The notes beneath the pieces are model-generated. The model saw only the letters and a list, made by a program, of their open reading frames with translations. It was not told the DNA's origin and made no database searches. Both the position numbers and the translations under genes were made by a program. A stretch of 58,587 nucleotides of DNA from assembly GCA_012799135.1 (NCBI GenBank), contig JAAZLW010000066.1, positions 1-58,587 of the forward strand, in the 5' to 3' direction. Position 1 is the stretch's first letter; every line of letters begins with the position of its first letter. Below, in pieces: positions 8,861-17,047 of the stretch. This stretch comes from Bacillota bacterium (GTDB lineage: Bacteria > Bacillota > Limnochordia > DTU087).

Positions 8861-10369
8861 TCAAGCAGTTTCTCTTCTCTGTGTTGCCGCTAATCGCATG
8901 ATATTATCCTCGGTAATGTCACTCCCGATAAGCTCACCGGTTAGTAGCCCTTCATTCATGACTACTACTCGGTCACACATGCCGATGATCTCCGGCAATT
9001 CGGAGGAGATCAGCACAACACCTACTCCGCGGTTAGCAAGCTGTCGCATGAGATAGTGAATTTCAGTCTTGGCTCCCACATCAATGCCCCGGGTGGGTTC
9101 ATCCATGAAGAGCACCATAGGGTCGATGGCCAGCCATTTAGCCACCATGACCTTCTGCTGGTTGCCTCCACTTAGATTTACGACTTTCTGCATAAGACTA
9201 GATGCTTTGATCCGGAGCATATTCACAGATTGCTTGGCGAGATCTCTTTCTTTCTGTCGGTGGATGAGCTTGTTTTCGGTAATGCTTTCCAGTGACGTGA
9301 CCGAGACATTTGGTTGGATGGCCATATTGAGGAAGAGCCCTTCCTCCTTACGATCTTCAGTAAGGTAGGCGATTCTGGCTTGAATGGCATCATGAAAGCT
9401 TTCGAACTGTACCGCCTTCCGGTCGAGATGGATGTGTCCCATATCGTAACCATCGATACCACACACCGCTCGGGCAACTTCTGATCGACCGGCGCCCACT
9501 AGACCGGCGAAGCCCAAGATCTCGCCTTTTCTGACCGCAAACGTGACATTCCGGAAAGTATTACCTCTGGTCAAACCCTCAACCCGTATAATCTCTTCTT
9601 GCCCTTGACCGATCTTCTCTGGATAGAAGGTGCTAATGCTGCGTCCCACCATGTTACGAATTACCTCATCCTCAGTTGTGTCTTGTACCGCTAAGGTCTT
9701 CACATAGCGACCGTCCCTCAGAATGGTGATCCGGTCACAGACTGTAAAGACCTCCTTAAGGCGATGGCTGATATAAAGGACGCTGATCCCCCTTTGCTTC
9801 AGGTCTTTGATAATCCTAAAGAGGTTTTCGGTCTCCAGTTCTGTTAGGGAGGAGGTTGGCTCATCGAGAATCAGGAGGCGGCAATCTAAGGATAGGGCCT
9901 TGATGATCTCTACAACCTGCTGATTGGCGATACTCAAATCTTGCACCTTGGTTATGGGATCTAGTTGTGTGGCAAATCTCCCCAGTAGTTTACCGGTCTC
10001 CTCCCGAGCTTGCTTAAAGCTAGCCAAGACTGACATGCTGCGGGGCATTCGCCCCAAAAATACGTTTTCAGCTACAGATAAGTGAGGGCAAAGAGCGGTT
10101 TCTTGGTGGACAAAGCCAATCCCCTGTTCCTGAGCCTTTCGGGGACTAGTGGGAGCATATCTCATGCCATCAAAATACATTTCTCCACCATCGGGTTGGT
10201 GCACGCCGGAAACGATATTCACTAAGGTTGATTTCCCAGCTCCGTTTTCGCCAACTAAAGCATGGACCTCTCCGGGGGTCACATTTAGGCTGACCTTGTC
10301 GAGGGCTTTTACTCCGGGAAATATCTTCGTAATGTCCACCATGGATAGCAGCACCTCTCCAAGCACCAT
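8861..10369 (-). CDS. Sugar ABC transporter ATP-binding protein (RbsA type, two ABC domains)
   Basis: Cytoplasmic ATPase that drives the ribose-type importer, about 502 residues with two fused ABC domains. The first has Walker A GENGAGKST and Walker B LLILDEPTSSL with a divergent signature (LSIANQQ). The second has a degenerate Walker A (GLVGAGRSE), signature LSGGNQQ and Walker B LFMDEPTRGID. This asymmetry is normal in RbsA relatives. TAGGAGGGG lies just before the ATG at 10369 and the adjacent GTG at 10366; an in-frame ATG at 10342 after GGAGAGG is also possible. It is first in the operon and diverges from the CofE-like gene. Confidence 0.93.
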   Translation of the reverse strand: MVLGEVLLSMVDITKIFPGVKALDKVSLNVTPGEVHALVGENGAGKSTLVNIVSGVHQPDGGEMYFDGMRYAPTSPRKAQEQGIGFVHQETALCPHLSVAENVFLGRMPRSMSVLASFKQAREETGKLLGRFATQLDPITKVQDLSIANQQVVEIIKALSLDCRLLILDEPTSSLTELETENLFRIIKDLKQRGISVLYISHRLKEVFTVCDRITILRDGRYVKTLAVQDTTEDEVIRNMVGRSISTFYPEKIGQGQEEIIRVEGLTRGNTFRNVTFAVRKGEILGFAGLVGAGRSEVARAVCGIDGYDMGHIHLDRKAVQFESFHDAIQARIAYLTEDRKEEGLFLNMAIQPNVSVTSLESITENKLIHRQKERDLAKQSVNMLRIKASSLMQKVVNLSGGNQQKVMVAKWLAIDPMVLFMDEPTRGIDVGAKTEIHYLMRQLANRGVGVVLISSELPEIIGMCDRVVVMNEGLLTGELIGSDITEDNIMRLAATQRRETA

Positions 10370-10384
10370 GACCCCTCCTAACGC

Positions 10385-10398
10385 ATAGTACGTACTAT
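10385..10398. promoter_or_regulatory. Perfect palindrome upstream of the ribose-type ABC operon
   Basis: ATAGTACGTACTAT is a perfect 14-bp palindrome placed just before the ribosome-binding site of the ATPase gene. On the minus strand an AT-rich TTATATG-like stretch lies immediately upstream of it. Position and symmetry suit a repressor operator at the start of this transcript. It does not resemble the palindrome near the IclR gene, so another regulator may bind it. Confidence 0.45.
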
Positions 10399-10633
10399 TC
10401 ATATAATTCAGGCGAAAAGCGAGAACTCCTGCTTGAGTGAAAAAAGAGTGACGATTATCAGGGTTAACTCAATGGTGTCCTTGGGGATATATAGCGCATC
10501 GAATGGCGGGAAGACTAACCTAGAAGGGGTTCCTATGGGGCGGAGGGAGATTTGCCTGAAAAAGAGGAATCAGAGTATGGTGCAAAGAACATAGAACTTC
10601 GGGTTAGGCTCATGGGAAACTGGAGGTATGGTT
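10399..10633. other. Divergent intergenic region between the ABC operon and the CofE-like gene
   Basis: This stretch must carry the promoters of both divergent units. I could not pick out a convincing -35/-10 pair for the plus-strand gene. Its ribosome-binding site (CTGGAGG) sits just before the two ATG codons at 10628 and 10634. No hairpin or riboswitch was recognised. Confidence 0.5.
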
Positions 10634-11812
10634 ATGAAGACATTGCCTGCGTATATAGGTTCTGCTGCCTTTGGCTTGAAAATGGGTGTCTTTCTGCCGG
10701 GATGTGATCTGATTGGAGAAGTGTCTCGGCGGGCTGAGGAGCTTTATAGAGATGGGCTCCTAGACGATGGCGATGTCATCTGCATTACTGAATCGGTAGT
10801 TGCCCGGGTGCAAAACAACATTGTCACCACTGATCAGGTAGCAGAGGAAGTTAAAGACAAACTAAATCTCCAACCAACATCTACCTTAGGTGTGGTCTTT
10901 CCGATTGCGAGTCGCAATCGCTTCAGTGTAGTACTAGAGGGTTTGGCCAAGGCCGTTCCTGAAGGTCGGGTGGTAGTGCAGTTTTCCCATCCCGAAGATG
11001 AGGTGGGTAATCAGGTGATAGATCCTGCCTATGTAGAAACTCATGGTGGGGCTGGTGCTGTGCTGCGGCATAGAGATATACCTGGGGATTTGCTCTTGCA
11101 TCCGGTGACCAAGCTCGATTACGGTTCCTATTATGCTGATGCAATCCGCAGACAGGGGGCAACACCGGTGATTTTCTATGCCAACGATCCACAGGCGATC
11201 TTGGCGGAACAGCCGGATGGGATTATGGCTGCAGATATTCGCACCCGAGAACAGACCAAGGCCCGACTGCAACAGGTTTTCGCCAACTGCATTACATTGC
11301 AGGACATCTGCAACGATGGCGATATTGCTAGTTCGTGGGGGCTCTTGGGCAGCAATATGTCCAGTGAAGGTAAGCTGAAACTTGCTCCCAAGGATGGTGA
11401 CGCGATAACCCAAGACATTCAGGCTGAGATTCTACGAAGAACCGGTCGCAATGTCGAAGTTATGATTTATGGTGATGGTGCCTATAAAGACCCGGAAACA
11501 GGCATCTATGAACTTGCTGACCCGGTAACGACCTTTGGATGCACACCTAGACTAAACAACTGTGTGCGAGGTGGAGTTAAGTACAAGATGCTGGCTGATC
11601 AACTCCATGCCGAGGGCAAGTCAGTTGAAGAGATTGAGGCAGCTATCAAGGATGCTAGAAACAACGATCTTGGAGCAGATCACATGGAGACCGAAGGCAC
11701 AACCCCCCGGAGAATGACCGATATTCTGGCTAGTCTGGCCGACTTAGTCAGTGGTTCATCTGATGCCGGTACACCGGTGGTCGTGGTCAAGAGTATTTAC
11801 CGCAGCAAATAG
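10634..11812 (+). CDS. CofE-like protein (coenzyme F420-0 gamma-glutamyl ligase family)
   Basis: Member of the F420-0:L-glutamate ligase family, about 392 residues, longer than the roughly 250 of archaeal CofE. CofE joins glutamate to a phospholactyl flavin using GTP. Here the N-terminal part has the family pattern LDDGDVICITESVVARVQ and GVVFPIASRNRFSVVLEGLA, and the middle a GDGAYKDPETGIYELADPV stretch. GGAGG at 10622 precedes two in-frame ATGs; the second, at 10634, is better spaced. No other F420 genes are nearby. The neighbours are a sugar importer, IclR, a sugar kinase, a HyuA-like ATPase and an amidohydrolase, so I infer amide-bond chemistry in a catabolic route. Substrate is unknown. 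Confidence 0.75.
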   Translation: MKTLPAYIGSAAFGLKMGVFLPGCDLIGEVSRRAEELYRDGLLDDGDVICITESVVARVQNNIVTTDQVAEEVKDKLNLQPTSTLGVVFPIASRNRFSVVLEGLAKAVPEGRVVVQFSHPEDEVGNQVIDPAYVETHGGAGAVLRHRDIPGDLLLHPVTKLDYGSYYADAIRRQGATPVIFYANDPQAILAEQPDGIMAADIRTREQTKARLQQVFANCITLQDICNDGDIASSWGLLGSNMSSEGKLKLAPKDGDAITQDIQAEILRRTGRNVEVMIYGDGAYKDPETGIYELADPVTTFGCTPRLNNCVRGGVKYKMLADQLHAEGKSVEEIEAAIKDARNNDLGADHMETEGTTPRRMTDILASLADLVSGSSDAGTPVVVVKSIYRSK

Positions 11813-11844
11813 CGAGTAAAAGCCGAAGTTTTGAAAGGATCTGG

Positions 11845-11872
11845 AAGCGGAGATCTCGGTCTCCGCTTTTTG
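11845..11872 (+). terminator. Intrinsic terminator after the CofE-like gene
   Basis: A perfect stem, AAGCGGAGA (11845-11853) with TCTCCGCTT (11860-11868), with a TCTCGG loop and a run of T to 11871. It separates the CofE-like gene from the IclR gene, which has its own promoter just downstream. Confidence 0.85.
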
Positions 11873-11898
11873 GCGTGTTTTGGGAGCAGGAACATGGT

Positions 11899-11926
11899 TT
11901 GACCGCGCAGAATATACTCATATATA
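11899..11926 (+). promoter_or_regulatory. Sigma-A-type promoter of the iclR-pfkB-hyuA operon
   Basis: TTGACC at 11899-11904 and TATATA at 11921-11926 are separated by 16 bases. The predicted transcript start, near 11933, coincides with the left edge of a perfect palindrome. It would drive the IclR gene and the kinase, HyuA and amidohydrolase genes behind it. Confidence 0.6.
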
Positions 11927-11932
11927 GGCAAG

Positions 11933-11953
11933 GCATTTCATTTATTGAAATGC
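11933..11953. promoter_or_regulatory. Candidate IclR-family operator
   Basis: GCATTTCA (11933-11940), five bases, TGAAATGC (11946-11953): a perfect inverted repeat at the predicted transcript start. TTTCA/TGAAA half-sites are of the kind bound by IclR-family proteins such as KdgR. The gene behind it encodes an IclR protein, so autoregulation is likely. Confidence 0.6.
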
Positions 11954-12003
11954 GGTGCAGGTTGGCGGAAGTCTTTACCAGCGGAAAAGGAGTTTTGAGT
12001 CTT

Positions 12004-12795
12004 ATGAGTGGTGGAAAACCAGTGGTTAGCCAAACCGCAATGCGATGTCTTCAGGTGCTGCAGGTGGTTAGTGACCACGGGAGAAGCAATAGTCGCAAAG
12101 GCCTGGCCTTGAGAGATGTGGTGGAGAAGACCGGTTTTAACTCATCTACGGCCTATCGATATCTGCAGACTTTAGAGCAATACGGCTTGCTGCAAAGAGA
12201 TGTCGATGGCCTATATAGACTAGGTCTTAAGGTGGTTGAGCTTTATCATGCCTTTTCTGATGGCAATGATCTTCGTTCAGTGGCCTATCATTCGATGCTT
12301 GCCCTTTCTAAGGAAACCGAAGAGACAGTCTATCTGGGGATCCTCGATGGGCTGGAGGTCTTTTACCTGGAAAGGGTAGACAGTCCTTTGCCCATTAGAC
12401 CCCATACCCAGATCGGAGGTAGAAACAAGCTCTATTGTACAGCATTGGGTAAGGCTATTTTGAGCCAGAAAGAGGACTTGCTGGCCCACATCCTGGGTAT
12501 GGGTCTGGACCCAATGACGGCCAATACGATCACTAATCCAAAGAACTTAATCAGTGATCTACAGCAGTGTCGGGAGCGGGGATTTGCCCTTGATGATATG
12601 GAAAACGAGTCAGAGGTAAGGTGTGTGGCTGCCCCGATCTTTGACCAGAGTGGCGAGGTGATAGCTGCTCTAAGCATTTCGGGACCGGTTTCCCGCATGT
12701 CCCTGGAACGATTGATTCAAGAGCTAGGCCCGAAGGTAAAGGAAGCAGCGGATCAGGTCTCCAGCATGCTGGGATACATAAAGAGACGAGTATGA
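12004..12795 (+). CDS. IclR family transcriptional regulator
   Basis: DNA-binding regulator of the IclR family, 263 residues from the ATG at 12004. The longer frame from 11875 runs through a promoter and operator and is rejected; AAAAGGAG at 11986-11993 precedes the chosen start. The N-terminal winged helix contains GFNSSTAYRYLQTLEQYGLL. The C-terminal GAF-like effector domain has YLERVDSPLPIRPHTQIGG, LYCTALGKAILS and ALDDMENESEVRCVAAPIF, all typical of the family. It lies 30 bases before the PfkB kinase gene and is probably the local regulator, sensing a substrate or intermediate of the pathway. Confidence 0.93.
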   Translation: MSGGKPVVSQTAMRCLQVLQVVSDHGRSNSRKGLALRDVVEKTGFNSSTAYRYLQTLEQYGLLQRDVDGLYRLGLKVVELYHAFSDGNDLRSVAYHSMLALSKETEETVYLGILDGLEVFYLERVDSPLPIRPHTQIGGRNKLYCTALGKAILSQKEDLLAHILGMGLDPMTANTITNPKNLISDLQQCRERGFALDDMENESEVRCVAAPIFDQSGEVIAALSISGPVSRMSLERLIQELGPKVKEAADQVSSMLGYIKRRV

Positions 12796-12825
12796 TAAAC
12801 CTAAATCTGAAGGGAGTCCTGTAAG

Positions 12826-13809
12826 ATGGAATATGATCTTATTGCTTTTGGGGAAACGCTGGTGCGTTTATCACCACCGGGTCCGGAGGTCATTGAGCAA
12901 GCTATGTCGCTAAGAATGTACCCTGCCGGCAGTGAGCTCAATGTGTCAGTTGCAGCTTGTCGGCTGGGGCTGAAGGTCTCATATGTTTCTAGATTGGCCA
13001 ACAACCCTCTGGGCTGGTGGATCACCAACAGATGCCGAGAACATGGTGTTGATGTCTCCTACGTAAAATATGCCGATGACAGACAGGGATTATATTTCTT
13101 TGAAAATGGTGTGCCGCCGCGACCAGGGGTGGCCTATTATGATCGGGCGGATTCTGCCTTCGCCAATGTCAGCCTAGGGGATTTTGATTGGGCGAGCATC
13201 GTATCGAAGACCAAAATCTTCTTGGTCAGTGGGATCAACCCCGCTTTGAGCCCTAGTGCTCACCAGGTAACTTTGGCGGCTGTAAAGCAGGCCGACGCAG
13301 CGGGAAAGCTGGTGGCCTTTGACCTTAACTACCGCAGCAAGCTTTGGGATATCCCCACAGCGAAGAGGGTGCTAAGTGAATATCTACCCTATGTGAGTAT
13401 CCTCTTTACCTCTGGTGGAGATGCCCGCGATGTGTTGGGCTTTACGGATCCTCCGGGCGAAGATTTGGCAGTAAAGATGAGGGAGAAGCTAGATATTCCC
13501 ACGGTGTGCCTGATATATGGACCTGGTGATGGTTCTGATGCTCTCTGGCGAGCTATTTGCGCCAGTCAAGGAGAGATCCATACAGCCGAGCAGGGGGGTG
13601 CCCTCATGACCGTAGATCGCTTAGGGGCGGGAGATGCCTTTGCTGGAGGATTTCTCACTGGTTTTCTAGAAGCCGGTCCTGAGCTAGGTGTCAAACTGGG
13701 CAACGCAGTGATGACTCTGAAGAATACCTACCTAGGTGATATCGCCTGGATGACCAGGGATGTGGTGGATGCCTACTTGGCCGGTGAAGGTGGTATGATC
13801 AAGAGATAG
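12826..13809 (+). CDS. PfkB family carbohydrate kinase (2-keto-3-deoxygluconate kinase-like)
   Basis: ATP-dependent sugar kinase of the ribokinase/PfkB fold, 327 residues. The N-terminal GETLVRLSPPG and PAGSELNVSVAACRLGL form the sugar site. The C-terminal DRLGAGDAFAGGFLTGF holds the anion hole and catalytic Asp. The overall pattern is closest to 2-keto-3-deoxygluconate kinases, but the substrate cannot be fixed. It begins 30 bases after the IclR gene and ends 48 bases before the HyuA-like gene, so it belongs to the same operon. It would phosphorylate the sugar-like core of the imported compound. Confidence 0.88.
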   Translation: MEYDLIAFGETLVRLSPPGPEVIEQAMSLRMYPAGSELNVSVAACRLGLKVSYVSRLANNPLGWWITNRCREHGVDVSYVKYADDRQGLYFFENGVPPRPGVAYYDRADSAFANVSLGDFDWASIVSKTKIFLVSGINPALSPSAHQVTLAAVKQADAAGKLVAFDLNYRSKLWDIPTAKRVLSEYLPYVSILFTSGGDARDVLGFTDPPGEDLAVKMREKLDIPTVCLIYGPGDGSDALWRAICASQGEIHTAEQGGALMTVDRLGAGDAFAGGFLTGFLEAGPELGVKLGNAVMTLKNTYLGDIAWMTRDVVDAYLAGEGGMIKR

Positions 13810-13857
13810 AGACTCGAGTAGCTTGGGCAGGGATAAGCAAACACGGAAGGTGGAGCC

Positions 13858-15576
13858 ATGTATATTGCCGGTATAGACGTTGGCGGTACCAACACTGATG
13901 CCGCCTTGATCAAGGATGATGTGGTAGTGGCCACCGGTAAGGTGCCTACCGACCACGCGAATCTGGTGGAAAGCACGGCCGCAGCCCTAGAGGCTATTCT
14001 CAGTTCCTACGAAGGTTCTGCACCACTGGAGCTGCACCTTAGTACCACGCTATCCACCAATACCATTGTAGAAGGAAAAGGAGATCCCACCACTGTACTG
14101 GCTGTACCGGGTCCGGGAATGCGTATCAAGGAGCTGGATCTAGGGTTCCCTGTCCATGTGCTCTCTGGGTCGGTAGATCATCGAGGGCGCGAAGTGGCGG
14201 AGACCGATCATGACGAGGTACAAAGCGCTTTAGCTGCTGCTCAAGGTGAGGATATGGCGGCTCTGGCAGTAGTCGGGAAGTTTTCACACCGCAATCCTGC
14301 CCATGAGCTCCAGATCGAGGCCATAGCCCAGAAGGTAACCCCAGGGTTTCGACATATAACCTTAGGTCATCGGCTTTCGGGGCGTCCTAACTTCCCTAGG
14401 CGTCTGGCTACGAGTTATCTGAATGCCGGTGTTGCCGGACAGCAGGCGCTATTTGTGGAAATGGTGAAGAGGTTGATGGTTCGGGGGAGAAACATCGGCA
14501 AAGTATTTCTGCTAAAAGCTGATGGTGGGACCATGACCCTTGATGATTCCCTAGCTCGGCCGGTGGAGACCATCTTGAGTGGCCCAGCGGCAAGCCTGAT
14601 GGGGGCTCAAGCACTGACTGATTATCCTGAGGGTAATGGGGTAATTGTGGATATTGGGGGAACTACCACCGATATCTCCGTACAGGTAGCCGGTGAACCG
14701 GTTTTTCAACGACAAGGGGCAGAGATCGCAGGTCATAAGACTCTGGTGCCGGCATTGTTCGCCCGTTCCATCGGATTGGGTGGCGACTCGGAGATAAAGG
14801 TAATCTCCCAGCAGGAGGCGGGACAAGACGGCCCCAAGTTACAGATCGGGCCCAGACGAGCTGGTACTCCCGCGGCTTTAGGTGGAAGTAAAGTAACCCC
14901 TACCGACGCGGCGGTGGTATTGGAATTGGCCCGGATCGGTGATGCCGACAGGGCAAAAAGAGCAGTAAGAAGCCTTGGAGAAGCTCTGGGATTGGAGACT
15001 AAAAAGGCCGCTCAAGCGGTCATAGAGAGGTTTACGGATCAGCTGGTAGATGAAATCGAGGCTACTTATGCCTATCTAGAGTCTCGACCGGTTTACACCA
15101 TTTCTGAGTTATTGGCCCCACCGGATATTCGGCCTACGGTACTGATCGGCTTAGGGGGGCCGGCGGAGGTGTTTATACCCTTGGCAGCCAAGGCCATGGA
15201 TGTAGATTGGGAGGTATTGCCATGCCACCAAGAGGCCAATGCCATTGGAGCTGCGGCGAGCCGCCCCACGGCCGCGATTACTTTTCATGCTGATACTGCT
15301 TTAGGTACAGTCACAGTACCGGAGATGGATTATATGGGTAAGATCAAGAGAGCTTTGCTTTTTGATCTCAGGGAGGCACGGGCGGAAGCCACTCAGTGGG
15401 CAGCAAAAAAAGGTGAACAGCTTGGTATTACCAGCCTGGATGATATCGGTATCATCGAGGAAGAGAGCTTCAGCATGGTGCGGGGTTTTCGTACAGTCGG
15501 CCGTATTTTTACCATCAGGGCTCAGGTGCGACCACAGGTGCGGCGGATAGCCGGTGCGGGAAGGGGGAGGAATTAG
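13858..15576 (+). CDS. Hydantoinase/oxoprolinase family protein, HyuA type without HyuB
   Basis: ASKHA-fold ATPase of the hydantoinase A / 5-oxoprolinase family, 572 residues. The N-terminus has the phosphate loop IDVGGTNTDAALI. A second ATP site is VIVDIGGTTTDISVQ, preceded by LSGPAASLMGAQ. Family members hydrolyse cyclic amides or carboxylate ketones at the cost of ATP, usually with a HyuB subunit. No HyuB gene is present here. The stop codon is followed directly by the ATG of an amidohydrolase gene, which suggests tight translational coupling and perhaps a shared substrate. Lactam opening is an inference. Other lone HyuA-like proteins have unknown roles. Confidence 0.85.
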   Translation: MYIAGIDVGGTNTDAALIKDDVVVATGKVPTDHANLVESTAAALEAILSSYEGSAPLELHLSTTLSTNTIVEGKGDPTTVLAVPGPGMRIKELDLGFPVHVLSGSVDHRGREVAETDHDEVQSALAAAQGEDMAALAVVGKFSHRNPAHELQIEAIAQKVTPGFRHITLGHRLSGRPNFPRRLATSYLNAGVAGQQALFVEMVKRLMVRGRNIGKVFLLKADGGTMTLDDSLARPVETILSGPAASLMGAQALTDYPEGNGVIVDIGGTTTDISVQVAGEPVFQRQGAEIAGHKTLVPALFARSIGLGGDSEIKVISQQEAGQDGPKLQIGPRRAGTPAALGGSKVTPTDAAVVLELARIGDADRAKRAVRSLGEALGLETKKAAQAVIERFTDQLVDEIEATYAYLESRPVYTISELLAPPDIRPTVLIGLGGPAEVFIPLAAKAMDVDWEVLPCHQEANAIGAAASRPTAAITFHADTALGTVTVPEMDYMGKIKRALLFDLREARAEATQWAAKKGEQLGITSLDDIGIIEEESFSMVRGFRTVGRIFTIRAQVRPQVRRIAGAGRGRN

Positions 15577-16920
15577 ATGCGAGGCAGTAAGCATAAAGTA
15601 GGGCTGATCTTCTTCCCAGCCTTTGACTGGGCCATATCACCTGACCATCCCGAAAGGGAGGAACGCTTGCTTTATACCCGTGATCAGATAATGGAAGAGG
15701 GGTTACTTGACGTACCGGGGATCGAAGAATTTCGCCCGACAGTTGCCAGCGATCTGGAAATCAACCGTTCTCATATCTGTGTTCCCTCGACTGCCAATAT
15801 CATTACCGAGTCCCACAGAATTGCCGCTGGGGGGAGTATAACAGCGGCTGACCTGGTGTTTACCAAGAGAGTCCATCGGTCTTTTGCCTTGCTGAGGCCC
15901 CCGGGGCACCATGCTAACCGAGTAGTACATGGATCTCGGGGATTTTGCACCATTAACAATGAAGCCATCATGGTGGAGCATATTCGTCATACCTATGGTC
16001 CGGATCTGCGCATAGCCATCGTGGATACCGATGCTCACCATGCCGATGGTTCGCAAGATATTTTCTACAATGACCCGGGAGTCTTGCATATTTCTCTACA
16101 TCAAGACGGCCGTACCCTATACCCTGGCACTGGTTTCACTAATGAACGGGGAGGTCCTGCAGCCTATGGACAGACCGTTAATGTGCCGTTACCACCAGGC
16201 ACCGGGGATGAGGGGCTCTTGTATGCAGTAGAGAATCTGGTATTACCGATCTTGGATGAGTTTCAGCCGGATGTAATTATCAATGCTGCCGGTCAGGACA
16301 ACCATTATACTGACCCCTTGACCAATATGAATGTAACGGCTCAGGGGTATGCCAAGTTGACGGAGCTTTTGGCCCCAGACATCGTTGTTTTGGAGGGCGG
16401 GTATTCGATCGAAGGAGCATTGCCTTATGTCAATGCAGGGCTGCTTCTGGCCTTGGCGGGACTAGACTATAGTGCTGCTCGGGAGCCGGACTGGTCAGCA
16501 GATAAGGTAAGACAATCACCACGAGTTACAGAGGCGATCAAGGCCATTGTCGGAGAACTACAAGAGATGTGGTCTACCCGCAAGGATGTTGATTTAGCAG
16601 ATATCTTTGGCAGTGGCCCGATTTTCAAGAGACATCGCCGCATCTACTATGATACCGATAATATTATGGAGGAACAGGTGGAGCGGATCAGATTATGTCC
16701 TAGCTGCAGTGGTTGGCGCTCGATTTACTCCGGTGCTGCCCGAGGGCTAGGTGGCGGCTTGGGGCGCACTACGATGATCGCTGCAATTCTGATTCCTTGG
16801 CATGCCTGTAGCCAGTGTCGGAGGGAAGCGGCAGATGAGCTGCAAGCAGCCATAGACAGTGGCAGGTTCCGCTATGTATATTTACAAGATGTGAAAAGGG
16901 ACATCTATAGGCGTGCTTGA
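15577..16920 (+). CDS. Histone-deacetylase-fold amidohydrolase with C-terminal zinc-ribbon extension
   Basis: Zinc amidohydrolase of the histone deacetylase/AcuC/acetylpolyamine amidohydrolase superfamily, 447 residues. The His dyad is in RPPGHHAN. Zinc ligands are in DTDAHHADG and the Asp of GQDNHYTDPL. The transition-state Tyr is in LEGGYS. All catalytic residues are therefore present, so it should remove an acyl group from an amide. The usual domain ends near residue 320. The extra C-terminal part carries CPSC and, some 40 residues on, CSQC, which look like a zinc ribbon. The ATG abuts the stop of the HyuA-like gene. The substrate is likely a small N-acyl compound, not a protein. Confidence 0.88.
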   Translation: MRGSKHKVGLIFFPAFDWAISPDHPEREERLLYTRDQIMEEGLLDVPGIEEFRPTVASDLEINRSHICVPSTANIITESHRIAAGGSITAADLVFTKRVHRSFALLRPPGHHANRVVHGSRGFCTINNEAIMVEHIRHTYGPDLRIAIVDTDAHHADGSQDIFYNDPGVLHISLHQDGRTLYPGTGFTNERGGPAAYGQTVNVPLPPGTGDEGLLYAVENLVLPILDEFQPDVIINAAGQDNHYTDPLTNMNVTAQGYAKLTELLAPDIVVLEGGYSIEGALPYVNAGLLLALAGLDYSAAREPDWSADKVRQSPRVTEAIKAIVGELQEMWSTRKDVDLADIFGSGPIFKRHRRIYYDTDNIMEEQVERIRLCPSCSGWRSIYSGAARGLGGGLGRTTMIAAILIPWHACSQCRREAADELQAAIDSGRFRYVYLQDVKRDIYRRA

Positions 16921-17047
16921 AGGATCAGAACTCTAGTATGGGGAAGATACCGAATGTGCTAAGTCCGGCACCATGATCCGGCAGTGTAACCAATTTGGGT
17001 AGCCTTAGGGTATGATTAGGATGCCCATAGCTAGGGAGGGATGCTGT

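Noticed and set aside
10934-11413. 159-residue minus-strand frame inside the CofE-like gene
   Set aside because: Antisense to a gene with conserved motifs; no start site support.
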